From: Actinomycetota bacterium | Lineage (GTDB): Bacteria; Actinomycetota; Actinomycetes; Streptosporangiales; Streptosporangiaceae | DNA length: 13,938 nt | Direction of reading: 5' to 3' | NCBI GenBank assembly: GCA_003140115.1 | Contig: PLIQ01000220.1 | Coordinates: 6,307-20,244 of the forward strand | Part shown: in pieces, positions 1 through 9,914 of the stretch | Layout: every line of letters begins with the position of its first letter | Numbering within the stretch: position 1 is the first letter of the stretch | Made by a program: the position numbers and the translations under genes | The notes under the pieces: generated by a model | Told to the model about the DNA's origin: nothing | What the model saw: the letters and a program-made list of their open reading frames with translations, nothing else | Database searches by the model: none

Positions 1-1099
1 ACGCTGACGGGCGGCTCGGCCCAGGGCTGCATGAACGCCGACCGGTGAGCCGTGGCCTGCGCCATGGCCCGCTTCACCGCGTCCGGGTCCGGGTCCGGGT
101 CCGGGTCTGGGCCACCGGGCAGCAGCGCCCGGACCCGGGCGTAGGCCCGTTCCAACGGGTGCGCGCCGGTCGTCTGCACGGTGTGGATGGCGGGCATGTG
201 GCCGAGCGCACCCAGCTCCGCGGCCTCGCGCAGCGCGTGAACGCAGGAACTGGCCAGCGCTCCCCCGCCGACCTGGACGATCAGGTGATCCAGGGAGCCG
301 CCCGCGAGATCGGTCACGAGCTCGTAGCCCAGGGTCTGGCCGCCCTCGATGGCGAGCCCGTTCTCCGGACCCTGGGTGGTGAACGGCAGCGCCCCCCGCG
401 CTAGCTCCTGAGCCAGCCGGAGGTACGCCGGGTCGCCGAGGAGACCGGGCTCGCGCGGGCAGGTGACCACCGTCGCGCCGAGGTCATCCAGCCGCCGGAC
501 GACCCTCGCGTCGGCCTCGGGCGGCACGAGCACGGTCAGCCCCCAGCCACCGGCGCGGGCTAGTACCGCGGCCGCGAGGGCCGCGTTTCCGCAGCTGGCG
601 ATGGCCAGCTCCCGGCGACGAGCGGGGTCAAGGAGCCCGCAGCGCTCCATGACCGCCAGGTGGATAAGCACGCCCATCAGGTGGCGGCCCTTGTGCGAGC
701 CGGACACGTTCGGTGTCTCGTCCTTGACCCACACCCCGCCCGCGGCGGAGAAGGCCAGGGCCTCGCTCAGTTCCGGGCTGCGAAAGAACGGTGTGGCGCG
801 GAACCCGCCGCCGTCCACTGCGGCGACCGACACGTCGAGCGAGACGACCAGGTCGCGGTAGTCAGCGTCGGACAGGCCCCGGGCCCGCGCCACGTGCCAG
901 GAGTGCATGAGCGCGCGGTAGCGCAGGAACGGGTTCGCCTCGGGACCGGCGGGGAAGCGGGCCCCGTCCAGGCTGAGGACCCGGGTCAGCACGTGGTCGG
1001 CGTCATCGGTCCCGGCCCGCGGGCACCGGAAGGGGTAGGGGTCAGCCGGGCCGGCCACGTAGCCGCACCCCGCGCAGCAGATCGTGCTGGCCGGCGGCG

Positions 1100-1103
<4 letters not shown>
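1..1103 (-). CDS. Threonine synthase-like PLP-dependent enzyme (fold type II), 3' end cut off by the window edge
   Basis: Start ATG is at 1103-1101 and 367 residues are visible; the C-terminus lies beyond base 1. The N-terminus has cysteines at 9, 10, 13 and 27 (CCAGCGY, then FRCP), resembling the small zinc-ribbon that precedes some threonine synthase-like proteins, although one ligand of the usual two pairs is unclear. The PLP domain shows SGSHKGRH with K138 as the likely Schiff-base lysine, an asparagine loop SCGNAA (170-175) and a glycine-rich phosphate loop VGGGALAS (278-285). The family does beta-replacement or beta/gamma-elimination on amino acids; the substrate here is unknown. The start overlaps the stop of the upstream gene (ATGA, 1103-1100), implying translational coupling. 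An Asp-Pro repeat sits at residues 332-341. A housekeeping threonine synthase is unlikely given the catabolic operon, but threonine synthase, dehydratase or diaminopropionate lyase-type chemistry cannot be separated here. Confidence 0.85.
81..110. repeat. 6-base tandem repeat (GTCCGG x5) inside the PLP enzyme gene
   Basis: Five head-to-tail copies of GTCCGG are present; the last carries one mismatch (GTCTGG). On the minus strand each unit encodes Asp-Pro, giving a [10 protein letters not shown] tract at about residues 332-341 of the partial PLP enzyme. Because the unit is 6 bases, copy-number change would lengthen or shorten the protein without shifting the frame. The tract probably forms a surface loop. 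Confidence 0.9.
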
Positions 1104-2595
<1,492 letters not shown>

Positions 2596-2599
<4 letters not shown>

Positions 2600-4899
2600 G
2601 GTTGGCTTTCCCTCTCATCCAGCAGGGCCAGGACCCGCTCGGGGGTGATCGGCAGCCGGTCCGGGCGGACGCCGATCGCGTCCTGGATGGCGCTGGCGAT
2701 GGTGGCGGCCACGTTCCCGATGGGCGGCTCGCCGATCCCGCGCGCGCCCAGCGGGCCCTTGCCCTCGCCGCTCTCCACGATGTCGACCAGGACGTCGGGG
2801 AAGTCCTGGGAATTCGGGATCAGGTAGTTGGCGAACAGGACCGCCTGGACGTAGCCGTCCTCGATGACCATGTCCTCGGTGAGCGCGTAGCCGAGGCCCT
2901 GCATGGCGCCGCCCTGGATCTGGCCCTGCACCCGCATCGGGTTGATGGCGCGGCCCACGTCGTGGCAGGCCCCGTAGCGCAGCACCGTGACCTGCCCGGT
3001 CTCGACGTCGACCTCGACGTCGGCCGCGTGCGTGCCGTAGGTGTAGTCGGGGAACGTGTCGCCCTGCCCGGTGCGCGGGTCGAACGAGCCCGCCTCGGCC
3101 CGCCAGGTCGACAGGTGCGCGGTGCTGATGGCCCGCTTATCGCAGGCGGCGGCCAGCTCAGCCAGGGTGATGCTCACCTCTCCTTGGTGAGCGTGGACCC
3201 GGCCGGCGACGAACTCCAGGTCGTCGGCGGGCACGCCGAGCAGGTCGGCGGCGACCGGTGCCATCCGGTCACGCAACTCTTGGGCCGCGTGCAGCACGGC
3301 ATTGCCGGACATGTACAGCTGGCGGGTGGCGAACGTGCCGCCGGCCGGCGGGTTGAGCGCGCTGTCGCCGATGTAGATGCTGATGTCGTCCAGCGGCGCG
3401 CCCAGGACCTCGGCGGCGATCTGGCACAGGCTGGCGGCCTGGCCGGCGCCCAGGTCGGTGACGCCGGAGCGGATCAGCAGCGTGCCGTCGCCCTGCAGGC
3501 TCAGCCAGGCCGAGGCGCGGTCGCGGAACCAGATGGTCCGGCCGTAGGGGTGCCGGTTGCAGCCGATGCCGCGACCCACCAGCTTGCCCGGGCCGGACGG
3601 CTGGGGCGGCTCGCCGAGCAGGGCGATCGCCCGGTGCATGGTCTCGGCCACCTCCACGCAGGTGTCCAGGCGCTCCCCGGTGGGCAGCAGGTCCCCCTTG
3701 GCCAGGAAGTTGCGCTCGCGCAGCTCGGTGCGGGACAGGCCGAGCCGTTCGGCCAGCTGGTCCATCTGGGATTCGTAGCCGAGCACGATCTGCATCGCGC
3801 CGAACCCTCGGAAGGCGCTGGCCGGCACGTTGTTGGTGAACACCGCGGTGGAGGTGATGCTGGCGTTGGGCACCCGGTACGGCCCGCAGGCGCAGGCCGC
3901 GGCGGCGAACAGCACCCGGGGCGACAGGTTGGGGTAGGCCCCGGCGTCGCCGATGATCTCGACCTGCTGCGCGGTGATCGTGCCGTCGCGGTCCGCCCCG
4001 GTCCGGTACCGCATGATGAACGGATGCCGCTTGGTGCTGGCCACCAGCGACTCCTGTCGGTCCCAGATCATCCGCACCGGGCGCCGGGTATGCCAGACCA
4101 GCAGGGCCAGGAACGCCTCGACGGTCATGTCCTCCTTGCCGCCGAAGCCGCCGCCCATGTACGCGGCGATGACCCGGACCTTGCTCTGCGGCAGCCCCAG
4201 GATGTGCGCGATCATGGCCGCGTGCTCGATGACCTGGGTGGACACCCGCAGGGTGAGCACGCCGTTCTCGATCCAGCCCACGCCGGCCTCGGGCTCGAGG
4301 TAGGCGTGCTCGACGTGCTGGCTGCGGTACTCCCCCTCGATCACCACGTCGGCGGCGGCCAGCGCGCCGGCCACGTCGCCGCAGTGGATCTGCCAGTTGA
4401 CCAGGGTGTTGCCGACCTCGTGCACCCGCGGCGCCCCGTCGGCGCGGGCCGAGATGGGGTCGAAGACGCCGGGCAGTTCCTCGTAGTCGACGGCGACCAG
4501 TTCGGCCGCCTCGTAGGCGATCTGGGGGGTGGTGGCCGCGACGACCGCCACCGGCTCGCCCATGTACCGGACCCGGTCGGCGGCCAGCACCGGCATGCTC
4601 ACCTGGAGCTCGGCCAGGCCGCCGCTGGCCAGCTCCACGATCTGGTTGCTGGGCACGTCGGCGGCGGTGAGCACGGCGGCGACGCCGGGCAGGGCGCGGG
4701 CCGCGGTGACGTCGATGCCGGTGATCCGGGCGCTGGGCACCGGGCTGCGGACGACCCGGCCGTGCAGCATGCCGGGCAGCTGCCAGTCCGCGGCATAGTG
4801 CAGCGAGCCCTTGACCTTGTCCACGAAGTCGTGGTGAGCCGGTGAGGTGCCCACGATTCGATAGGGCTTGGTGAACCGCTGCAGGTCGGGGGTGGTCAT
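2596..4899 (-). CDS. Xanthine dehydrogenase/aldehyde oxidase-type molybdopterin-binding subunit
   Basis: Large catalytic subunit of a three-subunit molybdenum hydroxylase, 767 residues from the chosen start. Visible family motifs are the molybdopterin loop GGGFGGKED (249-257), the AFRGFGAMQ segment (362-370) and the C-terminal GIGEPP (721-726), whose E724 is the expected catalytic base. The AFRGFG motif is the xanthine dehydrogenase/aldehyde oxidase type and lacks the AYxCSFR signature of true form I CO dehydrogenase. The family hydroxylates a heterocycle carbon or aldehyde with water-derived oxygen and passes electrons through FeS and FAD. The start was chosen at 4899-4897 (MTTPDL) because it overlaps the FeS subunit stop as ATGA and has GAGGAG 11 bases upstream; an in-frame ATG 57 bases earlier adds an arginine-rich stretch with no family likeness. 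The substrate cannot be told from sequence. Confidence 0.95.
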
Positions 4900-5378
4900 T
4901 GGTCGGCGTACTCCTCGATGGCGTCGAGGATCTTGGTGTAGCCGGTGCACCGGCACAGGTTGCCGACCAGCGCGTACCTGATCTCGTCGCGGGTGGGCCT
5001 GGCCTGGCCTTGGCTAACACAGCGGCGGACCAGGTCGACCGAGGTCAGCACCATGCCCGGGGTGCAGAAGCCGCACTGCGAGGCGCCGCGGCGCAAGAAG
5101 CACTCCTGCAGCGGGTGCATGACCTCACCGGGGCCCATCAGGCCGCGCATGGTGGTCACCTCGTGGCCCGCGGCCTGCACGGCCAGGGTCAGGCAGCCGT
5201 TGACCGGGTCGCCGTCCAGCAGCACCGTGCAGGTGCCGCAGACGCCCTCGCCGCAGCCGTACCGGACGTCGGCCATCCCGAGCTCGTCGTGCAGCACGTC
5301 GAGCACGGTGTCTGACGGAAAGACCCAGACCTCGTGGTCAGTCCCGTTGACGCTGAGCACGATCTGCCGCTTGTTCAC
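4896..5378 (-). CDS. Molybdenum hydroxylase [2Fe-2S] subunit
   Basis: Small electron-transfer subunit (160 residues, normal for the family). The N-terminal plant-type ferredoxin domain has C42, C47, C50 and C62 (CGEGVCGTC, then GC). The C-terminal helical domain has the second cluster ligands C102 and C105 (CGFC) and C142 and C144 (CRC). Both clusters are therefore complete, supporting a working chain from molybdenum to FAD. Start is GTG at 5378-5376: it overlaps the FAD subunit stop as GTGA, has a GGGGGA Shine-Dalgarno-like stretch about 7 bases upstream, and begins the domain at the expected place. A longer in-frame reading upstream only re-reads the FAD gene in another frame. The stop overlaps the start of the molybdopterin subunit gene. 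Confidence 0.95.
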   Translation of the reverse strand: MNKRQIVLSVNGTDHEVWVFPSDTVLDVLHDELGMADVRYGCGEGVCGTCTVLLDGDPVNGCLTLAVQAAGHEVTTMRGLMGPGEVMHPLQECFLRRGASQCGFCTPGMVLTSVDLVRRCVSQGQARPTRDEIRYALVGNLCRCTGYTKILDAIEEYADQ

Positions 5379-6241
5379 CGGGCGTCCCCCGTCGCGCGGG
5401 CGGCGGCCTGGCGCAGCGCGCGGGCGACGAGCACCCGGGCCAGCCGGCGCCGGTAGGCCGCGGACGCGTGCACGTCGGAGGCCGGCTCGAGGGTTTCCGC
5501 GATCCGGGCCGCGGCCGCGTCCAGGTCCTGGTCCGCGGTGCTGGCCATGGGCCCGGGGTCGGCGAGCATAACGCGATCCGCCACTCCGGCCAGGGCGACG
5601 CGGGCGGCGGCGATCTCGCCAGGTCGTTCGCCGAGTTCGACCACGGCGGCCACGGCCACGATCGCGAAGTCTGAGGTGCGCCGGACCATCTCCAGGAACG
5701 ACCAGCCCTGGCGGGGCCGGGCGACCGGGATCAGCACGTCGGTGATGATCTGCGACTCGGCCAAGGTGGTGGACCAGTAGCCGGCGAACAGCTCGCTGAC
5801 CGGCACCGTGCGCTCGCCATCGGGACCGCGCGCCACGACCTGGGCTTGCGTGGCCAGCGCGCAACAGCCGATCTCGGAGGTCGGATCGGCGTGCGCCAGG
5901 CTGCCGCCGATCGTGCCGCGGTTGCGAACCCGTACGTTCCCGACGTGCCGGATCGCCTCGGCGAGCAGCGGGCAGTGCTGGCGCACCAGGTCGTGCTCGA
6001 GCAGGACCCGGTGCCGGGTCAGGGCGGGCAGCCGGAGCAGGTCCCCGGTGCGCGACGGCGGGCGCTGGTCGGCCAGGTTGATGTCGATCAGCAGCTCGGG
6101 ACGGGCCAGCCGGAGGTTGAGCATCGGCATCAGGCTCTGCCCGCCGGCCAGGATCTTCGCTTCCTCACCGCGGGCGGCCAGCAGGCGCACCGCCTCGTCG
6201 TAGCTGCCGGCGGCTACGTAGTCGAAGGGGGGTGCGACCAT
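5375..6241 (-). CDS. Molybdenum hydroxylase FAD-binding medium subunit
   Basis: The protein has 288 residues, the usual size of CoxM/XdhB-type FAD subunits. The FAD-binding motifs are present: AGGQSLMP (32-39) for the pyrophosphate and RNRGTIGGSLAHADP (106-120) near the isoalloxazine ring. A CoxM-like C-terminal domain follows, with YRRRLARVLVARAL near the end. It takes electrons from the two [2Fe-2S] clusters and gives them to an acceptor not identifiable here. It lies 5 bases after the racemase-family gene and overlaps the FeS gene by 4. The medium, small, large gene order is the common CoxMSL-like arrangement. The ribosome site is weak, as elsewhere in this operon, fitting translational coupling. 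Confidence 0.95.
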   Translation of the reverse strand: MVAPPFDYVAAGSYDEAVRLLAARGEEAKILAGGQSLMPMLNLRLARPELLIDINLADQRPPSRTGDLLRLPALTRHRVLLEHDLVRQHCPLLAEAIRHVGNVRVRNRGTIGGSLAHADPTSEIGCCALATQAQVVARGPDGERTVPVSELFAGYWSTTLAESQIITDVLIPVARPRQGWSFLEMVRRTSDFAIVAVAAVVELGERPGEIAAARVALAGVADRVMLADPGPMASTADQDLDAAAARIAETLEPASDVHASAAYRRRLARVLVARALRQAAARATGDAR

Positions 6242-6246
6242 CCGCG

Positions 6247-6945
6247 CTACCCGGCCACGGCCTGCAGGCGGGCCACGGCGGCGGCCAGCACCGCCTGGTT
6301 GCTGGTCACCACAGGCAGGCCCAGCCGCTCGGCGATGGCCGGGCGGACGGCCATCGCACCGAAGTTCGTGCAGGAGGCGAAGACCAGGTCGATGGTGCCG
6401 GCCGCGGCCAGCGGCCCGAGGGCCCGGACCGCGAAGGCCACGATCTCGTCCGGCTCGACCTCCGCGATCGCGAAGTTGTCGGTGATGCCGAGCCCGGTGA
6501 TGCCGGCCACCTGGATTCCGTCGTCTTCGATGCTGGCCTTGATCTTCTCGTTCAGCTCATCGATGTACGGCGTGATCACGCCGATGCTGGCCGCGCGGGA
6601 CGCCTCGATCGCGGTCCGGACCGCGCCGATGGTGGATATGACCGGCGCGCCGGTCAGCTCGCTGATCCGCTGGCACAGCTCGGTGTCGTAGTCGTTGCCG
6701 CGCAGCGCCCCGGCGCTGGTGCAGCCGAACACCACGACGTCGGGCCGCGCGGTGCCCAGGTCGCGCGCGGCGGGCAGCGCGAACTCGTCCAGCATCCGGT
6801 TCTCGCCCGCCGGGGTGGTGTCCTGCATGTACATCCGCGCCGTGTGCAGGGCGGTACCCGGTGGCAGGTCGCGGGTGAAGTCGACCTCCATCATGGTGTT
6901 GGAGGACGGGATCATCAGCCCGACCCGGGCGGGCCGGGCCCTCAT
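6247..6945 (-). CDS. Asp/Glu/hydantoin racemase superfamily protein, maleate cis-trans isomerase-like
   Basis: The protein has 232 residues. The N-terminal PSSNTMME (13-20) and two catalytic-type cysteines, C75 in FGCTSAG and C192 in SCTNFG, fit the maleate isomerase/arylmalonate decarboxylase branch of the two-cysteine racemase superfamily. Maleate isomerases use two cysteines at nearly the same places. The family turns maleate into fumarate, racemises amino acids or hydantoins, or decarboxylates malonates, acting through thiol addition or proton transfer without cofactor. In this operon it could isomerise a cis-dicarboxylic ring-cleavage product or racemise a hydantoin-like intermediate; this is inference. 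The start ATG overlaps the stop of CoA-transferase subunit B (ATGA, 6945-6942), and the next gene starts 5 bases after its TAG. The exact reaction is uncertain, while the family is well supported. Confidence 0.9.
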   Translation of the reverse strand: MRARPARVGLMIPSSNTMMEVDFTRDLPPGTALHTARMYMQDTTPAGENRMLDEFALPAARDLGTARPDVVVFGCTSAGALRGNDYDTELCQRISELTGAPVISTIGAVRTAIEASRAASIGVITPYIDELNEKIKASIEDDGIQVAGITGLGITDNFAIAEVEPDEIVAFAVRALGPLAAAGTIDLVFASCTNFGAMAVRPAIAERLGLPVVTSNQAVLAAAVARLQAVAG

Positions 6946-7754
6946 GGTGTCTGCACCGTCACTGCGACGGGGCCGTCGCGCAGCTCGCGGTAGATGGCGA
7001 CCTCCTGCGCCGACGGCGGCGCCAGCTCGGTGATCTCGTCGCTGAGTAGCAGCTCGAATCCGGTCTGCGCGCGGACCTGGCTGACGCTCACGCCCGGCTG
7101 CAGTGCGCACAGGCGCATCCGCCGGCTGACCGGCTCGAAGTCGAGCAGGGCCAGGTCGGTGACCACGGCCCCGAGCCTGCCGGTGACCAGCCCGGCCCGG
7201 GCCCGGCTGTCCCCGCCGGACAGGTAGCCGGGGCTGGTGATGAAGTCGACCCGCTCGACGAAACGCCGCGGCTCGTGCTGGGTCACGATCAGCACCTCGT
7301 TGCACAGCGAGATGATGTCGTTCGCGCCGCCGCTGCCCGGCAGTCGCACCCGTGGCCGTTCCATGGTGCCGATCACGCTGGTGTTGATGTTTCCGTACAT
7401 GTCGACCTGGGCGGCGCCGAGGAAGCCGTAGTCGAAGTAGCCTCGCTGCGCGTACAGGAAGATGTCGGTGATGTCGGTCAGCATCTGCGCCCCGTAGGCG
7501 GCGCGCATCTCGTTGGTGGAGATCGGCAGCTTGCCCGGCAGCAGCGCGGTCCCGATGATGCCGCCCTCCAGGACGATGGTCAGGTGCGGCGCGTGCCGGT
7601 GCCGGGCCACCGCGGAGGCCAGCAGCGGCATGCCCACGCCGGCGAAGACCACCTTGTGATCGGCCAGCAGCCGGCTGGCCGTGATCGCCATCAGCTCCTC
7701 GGCCGTGATGTCGCCGGTGGTGTCGGGTGGGATGTCGGCCGTTATGTCGCTCAT
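6942..7754 (-). CDS. CoA-transferase subunit B, glutaconate CoA-transferase (GctB)-like
   Basis: The protein has 270 residues. Several stretches match the known layout of glutaconate CoA-transferase beta: FAGVGMPLLASAVA (38-50), GSGGAND (140-146), QHEPRRF (159-165) and FITSPGYL (171-178). E63 in VLEGGI aligns with the glutamate (Glu54 of the Acidaminococcus enzyme) that forms the glutamyl-CoA thioester, so a real class I transferase activity is likely. The roughly 20 residues before LMAITASRLL are low-complexity (Asp/Thr/Pro) and extend beyond the family core. The start ATG at 7754 overlaps the subunit A stop, with GGGGAG about 11 bases upstream. It would move CoA between acyl-CoA and a (di)carboxylic acid intermediate. 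The related IpdB-type ring-opening hydrolase of steroid breakdown is an alternative. Confidence 0.9.
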   Translation of the reverse strand: MSDITADIPPDTTGDITAEELMAITASRLLADHKVVFAGVGMPLLASAVARHRHAPHLTIVLEGGIIGTALLPGKLPISTNEMRAAYGAQMLTDITDIFLYAQRGYFDYGFLGAAQVDMYGNINTSVIGTMERPRVRLPGSGGANDIISLCNEVLIVTQHEPRRFVERVDFITSPGYLSGGDSRARAGLVTGRLGAVVTDLALLDFEPVSRRMRLCALQPGVSVSQVRAQTGFELLLSDEITELAPPSAQEVAIYRELRDGPVAVTVQTP

Positions 7755-8704
7755 CGGGGGGTCAGCTCCCCGGCGTCGGCGGCCAGCGCGGCCAGCCGGT
7801 CGGGCCCGGCGGCGGCGAGGAAGCCGGCGAAATCTGCGTGCGCGTCCACGTTCTCCTCCACGTAGCGCAGCCCCGCGGCCGGGCCTTGCTCCTTGGCCGC
7901 GGCGGCGTAACCGTCGAAGTGCCGCAGGTCGGGGCCGTAGCGGCCGTAACACTCGTGCGGGTAAGCCCCGTGCGGGGCCGCCACCACGGCGTCGACGGCG
8001 AAGTGCGGCAGCATCGTGCGGTCCGGGTGGGCGGCGATCTGTTCCGGGCTGACGATCTCCTCGGCGCTGACGATCACCGTGCGGGCGGCGCGGGCCATGT
8101 CGACGTCCATGTGCCGGTACCCGTCGACCTGCACGTTACCGAGCATGTCGGCCCGGTGGGCGTGGATGAGGGCCACGTCGGGGTTGAGGGCCGGCACCGC
8201 GGCCAGCCGTTCGCCGGTGTACGGGCAGGTGACGGTCTGCAGGTCCAGCCGGGCGGCCAGGTCGGAGCCGAGCATGGTCAGGGTGGGCAGGAACGGCACG
8301 CCCATCGCGCCGGCCTTGTAGCGCAACCCGATGGCCAGGTGGCTCCACTCGTCGTAGGCGACCTCGCCGCGCTCGACGTAGTGCCGGAAGATCGGGGCCA
8401 GCCCCCAGGGCAGGCCGATGCCGACCCAGCTGGAGACGATCCGGTCCAGCGCGCCGGTGGACAGGAAGAGCTCGATCTCGTAGCAGGCCAGCGGCCGGGA
8501 CACGGTCAGGTGCCGGCGCCGCTGCCGCAGTAGCGCGAACACCAGCGCCATCGGCGTCCGCGAGTACAGCGTCCCGCCTATCGCGACGTGGTCGCCGTCG
8601 CGGATGAGTTGCACCGCCGCCTCGGCGGTCATCCGCTTGTCCACCGCCGGCCGCCCGCCCGCCTCCCGCTCGGCCCGGGCCGCCAGCACGGCGACGTGTT
8701 CCAT
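7751..8704 (-). CDS. CoA-transferase subunit A, glutaconate CoA-transferase (GctA)-like
   Basis: The protein has 317 residues. The class I CoA-transferase alpha fold begins at MTAEAAVQLIRDGDHVAIGG (25-44), the usual opening of this family, followed by AVPALNPDVALIHAHRADMLGNVQV around 169-193. The C-terminal third (about 240-300) matches the tail seen in GctA/IpdA proteins, with PHGAYPHECYG at 244-254. Start choice: ATG at 8704-8702 touches the stop of the oxidoreductase gene (TGATG, 1-base overlap) and gives a 24-residue leader. An internal ATG at 8632 would give the family-standard start, but it has no better ribosome site. It forms a heteromer with subunit B, encoded next with a 4-base overlap. 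The acyl substrate is unknown. Confidence 0.88.
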   Translation of the reverse strand: MEHVAVLAARAEREAGGRPAVDKRMTAEAAVQLIRDGDHVAIGGTLYSRTPMALVFALLRQRRRHLTVSRPLACYEIELFLSTGALDRIVSSWVGIGLPWGLAPIFRHYVERGEVAYDEWSHLAIGLRYKAGAMGVPFLPTLTMLGSDLAARLDLQTVTCPYTGERLAAVPALNPDVALIHAHRADMLGNVQVDGYRHMDVDMARAARTVIVSAEEIVSPEQIAAHPDRTMLPHFAVDAVVAAPHGAYPHECYGRYGPDLRHFDGYAAAAKEQGPAAGLRYVEENVDAHADFAGFLAAAGPDRLAALAADAGELTPR

Positions 8705-9675
8705 CAGTCCGCCCGGTTCACTACGGGCGCGGCGACCCGGGTTCCGAGCAGCGGCAGGACCTCGGTGGCCAGCCGGTAGACCTGCTCGGCCTGGTAGTTG
8801 TAGGGGCAGAACACCAGGTGCTTGACCCCGGCCTCCAGGTAGGCGGCGATCTGCTCGGCGCATTGCCCGGGCGTGCCGCGCACCGCCGACTCCGGCGTGG
8901 CCTCGCTCCAGGCCGGCACGTCGAAGTAGTCGCCCACGTACTGTCCGGCCAGCCGGGTCGCTTCCTCGTAGGAGTCACCGATGCACAGCGGGACCTGGGC
9001 GACCAGGTTGAGCTCGTCCGGGTCCCGGCCGGCCTCCTCGGCGTAGTCGCGGATCCTGGACCACGCCCCGGCGATCGACTGCGGGGTGTAGAAGTAGGTC
9101 ACCCAGCCGTCCGAGCGGGTGGCCACCCGGCGGAGCACCCGATCCACGTACCCGCCGATGAGCACCTGCGGCCGGGGCCGCGGCCGGGGCAGCATCCGCA
9201 CGTGGGACAGGACGCGGCCGTCCCATTCGCCGCTCACGTCGTCCTCGTCCCACAGCCGGTACAGCATGTCCAGGTTGCGCTCGAAGATCTGGCCGCGCTG
9301 GGCGAACGGCACCGCGGTGGCGTGGAACTCCCGCTCGTACCAGCCTGCCGCCACCCCGAGCATGAGGCGCCCGCCGCTGCCGAGCTGGATGGTGGCCGCG
9401 GTCTTGGCCAGGATGGCCGGCTCCCGGATGGGCAGCACCAAGATGCCGGTGCCGAGCATGATCCGGCTGGTCCGCGCGGCCACCATGCTCAGCGTGGTCA
9501 GCGCCTCCAGGAACGGGAACGGCCGCCGGGCCCCGAGGAACAGGTGATCCCAGGCCCAGACCGACGCGAAGCCGAGTTCCTCGGCGGTGATCGAGTACGC
9601 GCAGACCGCGTCCATGTCCGGGACCTTCGTCTCCGGGGTGAAGTTCTCCAGAGCCAAGCCGAACTCGACGGTCAT
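8704..9675 (-). CDS. LLM-class (luciferase-like) flavin/F420-dependent oxidoreductase
   Basis: The protein has 323 residues with the TIM-barrel features of the luciferase-like family: FGLALENF at the N-terminus, ELGFASVWAWDHLF (33-46), ILVLPIREPAILAKTAATIQ (78-97), SGGRLMLGVAAGWYEREF (100-117) and GTPGQCAEQIAAYLEAGVKH (267-286). In actinobacteria many such proteins use F420, others FMN; the sequence alone does not settle which. It is the first gene of the minus-strand operon. Start ATG at 9675 has a good GGAGG 7 bases upstream, the best ribosome site of the operon, which agrees with it being the leading gene. An in-frame reading further upstream runs through the promoter region and looks non-coding. 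A role in oxidising or oxygenating an intermediate is inferred. Confidence 0.92.
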   Translation of the reverse strand: MTVEFGLALENFTPETKVPDMDAVCAYSITAEELGFASVWAWDHLFLGARRPFPFLEALTTLSMVAARTSRIMLGTGILVLPIREPAILAKTAATIQLGSGGRLMLGVAAGWYEREFHATAVPFAQRGQIFERNLDMLYRLWDEDDVSGEWDGRVLSHVRMLPRPRPRPQVLIGGYVDRVLRRVATRSDGWVTYFYTPQSIAGAWSRIRDYAEEAGRDPDELNLVAQVPLCIGDSYEEATRLAGQYVGDYFDVPAWSEATPESAVRGTPGQCAEQIAAYLEAGVKHLVFCPYNYQAEQVYRLATEVLPLLGTRVAAPVVNRAD

Positions 9676-9914
9676 GGGCGAGCCTCCAGGCAGGTGGGCG
9701 GGGGACCGCATCGTCCCAGGAGCGGGGCGTGCTCGCCGGCTCCTCCAGCATCGTATGCACGGGCCTCCGGCTGCTTCATTGGCGGGGGCTGCCAGCAAGG
9801 CCGGCCATTATTCGGCAACTGATGCCATATCGCTGCCCCGGCCGGAACCGGGATAGTGACAACCAGGCCAGCGCTGTCCTCGATCCCTGGGCCCAGTGGT
9901 AATGAGGAGATGCC
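9676..9914. promoter_or_regulatory. Divergent intergenic promoter region between the catabolic operon and the permease
   Basis: This 239-base gap separates the operon start (minus) from the permease (plus), so it must hold both promoters. It has a comparatively AT-rich core around 9807-9830. That core contains a short inverted repeat, GGCA-N5-TGCC (9814-9826), and is flanked by the 8-base palindromes GGCCGGCC (9799-9806) and CCGGCCGG (9838-9845). A second small inverted repeat, GCAT-N3-ATGC, lies at 9748-9758. On the minus strand TACGAT (9755-9750) could be a -10 element, but no convincing -35 is seen. No convincing promoter pair is visible for the plus strand. A shared operator is plausible but not shown. 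Confidence 0.5.
9905..9909 (+). promoter_or_regulatory. Ribosome binding site of the permease gene
   Basis: AGGAG ends 5 bases before the ATG at 9915, within a GAGGAGA stretch. It is a strong Shine-Dalgarno sequence and fixes the permease start. Confidence 0.75.

Noticed and set aside
4900..4956. Upstream ATG extending the molybdopterin subunit by 19 residues
   Set aside because: The extension (HRLHQDPRRHRGVRRP) re-reads the FeS gene in another frame and has no family likeness. The ATGA-overlap start at 4899 fits the operon pattern.
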